DNA from: Gordius sp. MW1
Lineage: Eukaryota; Nematomorpha; Gordioida; Gordea; Gordiidae
Direction of reading: 5' to 3'
Assembly: GCA_964036665.1 (NCBI GenBank)
Contig: OZ038529.1
Coordinates: 12,346,060 to 12,410,059, forward strand
DNA: 64,000 nt
Made by a program: the position numbers and the translations under genes. Below are positions 58,711-64,000 of this stretch, piece by piece (within the stretch, counting starts at the first letter, position 1; each line of letters begins with the position of its first letter). The notes below the pieces were generated by a model. That model had not been told where the DNA came from. It searched no databases and worked only from the letters and a program-made list of their open reading frames with translations.

Positions 58711-59092
58711 AATCTATTAAGGAAAAATGAGAAGGTGCTTTTAATTAAGAATTTACAACTTACATTGTTAAATGTCAGAATAAATGACTGAATGTCTGCA
58801 TTATGACTTATGCATTAACTACTCTTAATAATGATGGAAAAAAGATTTTAGGAATATTTTTATAAAGCAGAAACCACAGAATTATAAATCCAACATAAAC
58901 TTGATGCTTTCAAGCTCCCAGTTTTTCTCTACACAATTAATCCTTGAGTTTCTTAAATTATGCACAAATTTATATTAAAACCTTTTCTGATGACATTTTG
59001 AATCTTATTTGTTATACTTGTAATACAAAAAATCTTGTGTTGTTGCCCATATTATTGTTAATGGTACTGCTAGATTGAAAATATTTATACTA
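58711..59092. other. Intergenic, nothing recognised
   Basis: AT-rich sequence with no coding or repeat signal. Confidence 0.35.
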
Positions 59093-59800
59093 CTAGCTGT
59101 CCCCGGCCAAGCGTTGCTTTGGCTAAGTTCTTATTTGGCTAAATAATTGGTACCTATCAATAGGAAATATATGAAAGAATTTGGGCCGCTGAAAGAGATT
59201 GTATGATGTGAAAAAATATAATTTTATATTATGCAAACAAATATAAACTTAAAAGGATAAGGTATATTTATTATTAATTAAATAGATTTAAAACAGTTTT
59301 AAATACCTTCTAGGGCGATAAGGGTGTTGTTTAACTGCTAAGTAAATAATTACAAATTGCTAAGTAATTTATGCTAAGTGTTTTAATTAAAGTGCTAAGT
59401 ATTTTATTAAAAAACGCTAAGTATTTTATGCTAAGTATTTTAATCTAAATGCAAAGTATTTTAAAGGAAATGTTAAGTATTTTATTTTTAAATGCTAAGT
59501 TTTTTTTATTAATTAGCTTAGTTTTAATTTTGATATGCTAATTTTTTATTAAAATGCTAAGTATTTTATTTAGAAAAATTTTAAGCTATGAATTTTAATC
59601 AAAATGCTGAGTATTAAAAAAAATATAAGATAATAATGTTAACAATTTTAAAGAAAGTGTTTAATTTTTAAAAATGATAGGTTCTTAATTTTAAAATGCT
59701 AGGTTTTCTATTTTGAAGTGCTAAGTTATTACTTTAATATACTAAAAAGTGTTGAAAATTTTAAGATGGGAATTACTTTAATGAATTATTAAAATTTATA
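59093..59800 (-). mobile_element. Helitron 3' end on the minus strand, other end not found
   Basis: On the minus strand the sequence ends GCCAAAGCAACGCTTGGCC then GGGGACAGCTAG followed by T. A GCCAA/TTGGC hairpin lies about a dozen bases from the CTAG end, the hallmark of Helitron 3' termini. The element would extend to the right. I did not find a TC start, so the right limit given is arbitrary. The body includes the GCTAAGT array (59335-59720). No Rep/helicase is seen. Confidence 0.55.
59335..59720. repeat. Degenerate tandem array of GCTAAGTATTTT units
   Basis: At least a dozen variants of ATGCTAAGTATTTTAATTAAA at spacings of about 20-35 bp, such as GCTAAGTGTTTTAATTAAAG, GCTAAGTATTTTATTAAAAA and GCAAAGTATTTTAAAGG. 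No coding. The unit is short and irregular, unlike the 112-bp array at 6321. Confidence 0.7.
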
Positions 59801-59936
59801 AAAATATAATATTTCCATTTGAATAAAAAATTATGATTATTTATTTGTAGGTGTTTTGTGTCTCAAACCCCCCCCCCCCCGCCCTACTTCGAATAGCGAT
59901 GATTTAAATTCCCCCCCCCCCCCCACTACTTATAAC

Positions 59937-60375
59937 TAGGGCTGCACCGATATTGGTATCGGTATCGGTACCGATATCACGATTTTTTAACGATATCGGT
60001 ATCGGTTATCAATCGTACCGATACCGATACCGATACCGATACTTGAAACTCAACAAATAGTTCCGATTTGCCAATATTAGGAACACTGGCCAGAAAATAT
60101 CTGTCGTCACCCGCCACATCTATCCCTTCTGAATCTATTTTTAGTATAACTGGTGATATTGATAATCCGCATAGAAGATCTCTTCTACCTGAGACTATCG
60201 AAAAATTACAATTTATGAAAAAAAATTTGGAATATTTTAAATAAAGCTTTATAAATATTAACTAACAAGTCTAATTTTTATAAGATGTAAAATATCGGTA
60301 TCGGTATCGGTATATTTATTTATCGGTAGTATCGGTATCGGTATCGGTTGAAAATTTGATATCGGTGCAGCCCTA
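59937..60375 (+). mobile_element. hAT deletion derivative with CGGTAT arrays
   Basis: The ends TAGGGCTGCACCGATA and (reverse complement) TAGGGCTGCACCGATAT lie between CTTATAAC at 59929-59936 and 60376-60383, a perfect 8-bp duplication. Iterations of ATCGGTATCGGTACCG and relatives lie at both ends. From about 60063 to 60244 an open frame reads SPATSIPSESIFSITGDI and RRSLLPETIEKLQFMKKN then a stop, the hAT C-terminal region. The length is 439 bp, the shortest in the window with such coding. Confidence 0.93.
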
Positions 60376-60402
60376 CTTATAACGATAATTTAATTACCTA
60401 AC

Positions 60403-60663
60403 TTGATTTTAACTTTTCCCTTTCATCTTGATATTTTAATTACCACCTCCCTGTTAAACTTCGTCAAAAACGTGCTCAATCTTTTACATCAAGGTCATGC
60501 AGGTATAGTTAAAAAGAAAGGACTAGCACGACAATATGTGTGGTGGCCTAAAATTAATAAGGATATCGAAAGATTTGTCAGGCAATGCGTGCTTTGTAAA
60601 ATTAAACTCCCCCTTCCCTTAAAAGTTAATCCATATCCCATCAGGGTGATTATATTTCAATGA
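60403..60663 (+). pseudogene. gypsy integrase H2C2 zinc-finger fragment
   Basis: The frame contains LLHQGHAGIVKKKGLARQYV and WWPKINKDIERFVRQCVLCK: H-x3-H (HQGHAG) and C-x2-C (CVLCK). This is the N-terminal zinc-binding domain of Ty3/gypsy integrases. Reverse transcriptase and integrase core are absent, and the fragment ends in the inverted repeat at 60594. It is clearly different from the gypsy copy at 17145-29247. Confidence 0.85.
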
Positions 60664-63142
60664 AAAGGAAAACCTAAGAAGAGTGAACTTTTATGCGTAC
60701 TCAGACTCACTCATGTTATGTTATTTTTATTCATTGAGAAGAAGGAAATTAATTTTTCGCTCTCTTATCTTTTTCTTCAACTCAACATAAAAAATATTAA
60801 TTTTATGAAAAATAATTATTCCCTGGCTACGACTAGCCCCGGTCACCTCAACATAAAACTTATGTTAAGAATATTTAAAAAAGGTTATGGTTGGTCACTA
60901 ATTAATAACCAATATAAATCCGACTTAAATAACAAATTTAATCTTTAAGTGTAATATTTTCCAATGTGTTTTATTTCAGCCGGTTAAAGTACTTATTTTA
61001 TATTAAATTTGGTAAATATTATAAAAGATTTCCCAAGTGAGATATCTTTATCAACGTCTATATGATAATACACTTGTCAAAAATCACAAACTACGATAAT
61101 TTTATTTTCGACCATTTCGCATTATATATATATTAGTTATATATATAAATAAATTAAAACAGGGAAATATTTTGTTAATTATTGATGTCGATTCCTTTCC
61201 AGCTAGTCATGCATAGGATTTGGTTTAAGGAAGTTGGAGATAACCGTGACCTTTTCTTGGTAATTATGTTACCTGCCTTAGAGAAAAGGCGTTCACTTGG
61301 GACTGATGTGCTTTGGTGGCATAACTAGTCTTGAGCCATAGCAGCTAAATTAGGAAATCTCAATGAAGAGTCCACCATTCTAAAATATTCACATCGCCAT
61401 GACATTCCGTTTCCATAATATAGTTTTCCAACTCTTCATCGGCCACAAACATTCTAGAACTATTTAAATTATAATAATTTAAAATAATTTTTTCACCTTC
61501 GTTTCTTATGTAATATTAATTCGGTAAAAGATCCACTTGTCGTAGAGCTCCCAACTAAAAGTCTCCCGCTATAACTTTCTAAAAATTCTCTACGAAAATT
61601 ATCAAATTTGTCTTGGGTGTTTAAGTAACGGATCTAACATAGAGGAATTAAAGACTTCCTGTGTGCACATGATATTAAAATAATGTTTTGCTTTAATTAT
61701 CATCTTATCGCCAGCATCTTTTAAAGGACCATGAGTCGTGGTTGCCGTTTCGAGACCATCTATAATTTCCTCAAAAAAGTTAACACAATTCCCATTGTAG
61801 GAACTCATTCTACAAAGTCCTAATGTAACCTAGTTAGGTGGTAAAAATATTTGAGAATATTTAAATACCGTATAGAAGGGTAGGAAGAAAAGTTCAATCG
61901 GATATCTTCATGGCTAAAAGCCATATCCGTCTCATCCGAGAAAATTTTTTGAACAATAATATTAAGAGTGCTCATTTCCTTGAAAAATTAATTATTATAT
62001 TCCAATATAATTTACCTTATTTGCTTGTTGTAACATTATATAAGAACTATTCCAACGGGTATTATTTGCCAAAGGAATAAGGGCCTTAGAATGGTTGTAC
62101 CATTCTGCCTTTATCGCTGGTTTACAATGTATATAATGAATTATACGATTATTTTTTTCTAAAAATGGAGTAATGACCCGTAATCCTTCACTAGCTATAA
62201 TGTTCATAACGTGAGCACTCACCTAAAATTACAAATCCGGTTGACGGCATTTTAGTTCTTAATAAGCTTATGGCGTTGAGTTCGTTATTTGCAATATCTG
62301 TGGTGATTGATATCACTTTGGCCTCAATCTGGAATTCGGCTAAAACTTTGTGCAGTACATTGCAAATTTCCCTCCCTGTATGGGGTGTAGGCATCGGGAG
62401 AATTTGCAGTAAAATGTTTTCCATAATCCATAGTTTGTTAATATAATGTAGGGTGATACCTATGTAATATCCACCATTAATGACTTTCCACAAATCTGTC
62501 GTTATTGCTAGATGGGTTGTGATCGTCCTGAGATTGTTGGTTATCGTCTGTTTAGTGGCCTCGTATAAATCATGTAGTCTATCCTTGGCGGTTTTTTTCG
62601 ACGATAAATTAATGTTTTCATTGACAGCTAACATGCTCTTCAAACTAGGACTATCATAAGTGGAAAAGGGCAAGTTATTTCCTATCACATAATCCAAAAA
62701 TTTTGAATTCAACAATTCATTTTGTTCGTTTGTTAAATTGCCTTTAAAAATGCAAGGACTTTTTTCTGCTGTTAATAATTTATCTGGATGGGCGTTAATA
62801 TAATGAGCACGTATATTAGTAACCGACGTTTTAATACTAAAAGTTCTTGAACACTCCAAACATTCTTTTTTCGACTTCTGGGGTGTTAAAGTATAAATCT
62901 TTTTAGATTTTGGAGAAATTATTGGTTGTATTTAAATCGTGGTCAGTTGAAGAAGAGGAAGTGGATAAAGACATTAAAGAAGAGAGCGAAAAATTAATTT
63001 TCTTTTTCCCAATGAATAAAAATAAAATAACATAACATAAGTGAGTCTGAGTACGTCACTCTATTGTTTTCCTTTTTATTGAAACAAAATCGCCCTGATG
63101 GGATATGGATTAACTTAAGGGAAGGGGGAGTTTAATTTTTTT
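60594..63142. repeat. Long inverted repeat flanking a hAT transposase
   Basis: Arms 60594-60775 and 62979-63142. AAATTAAACTCCCCCTTCCC, CATATCCCATCAGGG and GTACTCAGACTCACT at the left are matched inverted at the right by AGTGAGTCTGAGTAC, CCTGATGGGATATGG and GGGAAGGGGGAGTTTAATTT. The left arm overlaps the end of the integrase fragment (60403-60663), so a piece of gypsy is present on both sides. The central 2.2 kb holds the broken transposase. No clear target duplication was found. Confidence 0.75.
61175..62974 (-). pseudogene. hAT transposase of ZBED type, broken
   Basis: Read on the minus strand from an ATG at 62974 (MSLSTSSSSTDHDLNTT). A BED-like finger follows (ECSRTFSIKTSVTNIRAHY with NAHPDK), then LAITTDLWKVINGGYYIGIT, VISITTDIANNELNAI, CSAHVMNIIASEGLRV, LIPLANNTRWNSSYIMLQQA and LKDAGDKMIIKAKHYFNIM. 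The C-terminal SVPSERLFSKAGNIITKKRS ends at the stop at 61175. The blocks are in the usual hAT order, and length and order fit a near-complete gene. Frameshifts occur near 62900, 62220, about 61985, about 61600 and 61400. The GCGCTATAGC element at 48306 carries a nearly identical finger. Inactive. Confidence 0.88.
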
Positions 63143-63159
63143 ATTCTCAAAAACATGGG

Positions 63160-63330
63160 CGTAGGGCATAACTAGGTTTTGAATTAGGGGGGGGGGCGAA
63201 ACGGTTAAAATAAAAGTTCAATTAGGGAGAAGCAAAATAAAAAAAATTATTAATTTGTAAGGGTTTTTTTACAATGGAAAATTTTTTTTTCGTCATTCAG
63301 AGGGGGGGGGGGAGGGCGAGTTATTGATAA
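63160..63330. mobile_element. Fragment of the poly-G/C GGGCGTAG family
   Basis: ACATGGGCGTAGGGC, then AACTAGGTTTTGAATTAGGG with a G run and, near 63300, a second G run. Similar to the left and right ends of 5000-5306 but disordered. Confidence 0.5.
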
Positions 63331-63486
63331 AATAAATGTAGAAGCAATGCAAAATATTTAAATTAAAGTAATTAAATTTTTATTAAAATAAGTCGTAGTT
63401 AGATGGTAAGATAGGGCAAAAAAATTATATTCAGATGTATTTTAATATTTAATAAAAATAAAATAAACAATTAAAAAAATTATTCC

Positions 63487-63623
63487 CAGTGTTAGCGCCG
63501 GTGCTATAGCTCTAGCGCATTTAAGTGCCATCGGCTATAGCTTTAGCGCCTCAAACCTCCCATCTCCTATAGCTCATAGCACCTCAAACCTCCCATCTCC
63601 CATAGCTCATAGCACCTCAAACC
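63487..63623. mobile_element. hAT end with GCGCTATAGC array, third locus
   Basis: Begins CAGTGTTAGCGCCGGTGC then TATAGCTCTAGCGC, followed by GGCTATAGCTTTAGCGCC and decayed CTATAGCTCATAGCACC repeats. The motif is the same as in 48306-50790. A different hAT end (63624) interrupts it. Confidence 0.65.
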
Positions 63624-64000
63624 CAGGGGTTTGTCCCGAACCCCTGAACCCGAACCGGGTAAAACCCGATGTTTTAAAGAACCCGAACCCAAACCCGAAC
63701 CCATTTTTAAAAATACCCGTAAAACCCGAACCTGAACCCGATGAATACAAATAAGGGTTCGGGTTTAGGTTTTTAATTCAAAAATATATTGTGAATTGAA
63801 TATCTCAGATTTCTCTATCATGACAATGTAACGAAAACCATACGATTGTAATTTCAATATTTTTATATTTCCGGCATTTTTCATTCATTAATCGATACTG
63901 ATTGTCTCAAGAATTATTTGTAAGTATTATATATATAATTGATATAATATAATTTCTTGAACCCGAACCTGCACCCGAACCTGAACCCAATTCCTTAAAC
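63624..64000. mobile_element. hAT end with GAACCC arrays, runs out of the window
   Basis: Begins CAGGGGTTTGTCCCGAACCC and continues with about ten ACCCGAACCC units to 63760. After an AT-rich gap, GAACCCGAACCTGCACCCG starts again at 63958. Both arrays read in the same orientation on the plus strand as far as can be seen. The right terminus lies outside the window. Confidence 0.6.

Overview
The window is AT-rich nuclear DNA of an animal, most likely an invertebrate. The evidence is an RBM12-type five-RRM protein, a COA3 mitochondrial assembly factor, an SR splicing factor with a zinc knuckle, spliceosomal introns (several only 34-41 nt), Penelope-like elements with GIY-YIG, Helitrons of the CTAG type, a Ty3/gypsy element and many hAT elements. 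I cannot name the species. Only three host genes are convincing: COA3 (2109-2379, +, one 34-nt intron), an SR-family splicing factor (10938-12300, +, six exons including a 12-nt one), and RBM12 (30639-33251, -, no intron in the coding region).

Layout. 1-4.6 kb: arms of a palindromic repeat family around COA3, plus a short MITE. 4.9-7.3 kb: AT-rich tandem repeats and two poly-G/C hAT derivatives. 7.7-10.3 kb: a rearranged Penelope-like element with inverted pseudo-LTRs. 10.9-12.4 kb: the SR gene. 12.8-17.1 kb: small hAT ends, a palindromic MITE and a tandem repeat. 17.1-29.25 kb: one Ty3/gypsy element with matching 195-bp LTRs and a 5-bp target duplication. It is broken by a hAT element that itself contains another hAT element, by an LTR-element fragment, by a tandem array with tRNA-like units, and by a Helitron. 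30.6-33.3 kb: RBM12. 34.6-40.4 kb: a foldback element, a hAT MITE, a mariner relic and a hAT deletion derivative. 41-46.5 kb: a stretch of about 5.4 kb with no recognisable gene or element. 46.5-51.3 kb: a second copy of the outer hAT family, carrying another nested hAT. 51.4-57.4 kb: a LINE cut by three hAT insertions, two flanked by perfect and one by near-perfect 8-bp duplications. 57.4-64 kb: a G/C palindrome, a Helitron end, a small hAT, a gypsy integrase scrap, a broken hAT transposase gene inside an inverted repeat, and two more hAT ends.

The main pattern is the set of hAT elements. Almost every family has subterminal regions made of many inverted iterations of one short motif, and each family has its own motif: CGAGA, GGGAAAATTCCC, GGAACT, AGTTAC, GAACGCGTTC, CGGATC, CGGTAT, GCGCTATAGC, GAACCC, AACCTG, GGGCTCGGG or long G/C runs. 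In eight cases I found matching or near-matching 7- or 8-bp target duplications, so these arrays belong to the elements and are not ordinary microsatellites. Several short derivatives keep the C-terminal hAT dimerisation coding region next to one array. These arrays probably act as rapidly diverging transposase binding sites; that role is inference.

The nesting gives a relative order of insertion: gypsy and LINE first, then hAT elements, then hAT into hAT. All transposon coding regions seen are interrupted, so nothing in the window looks autonomous.
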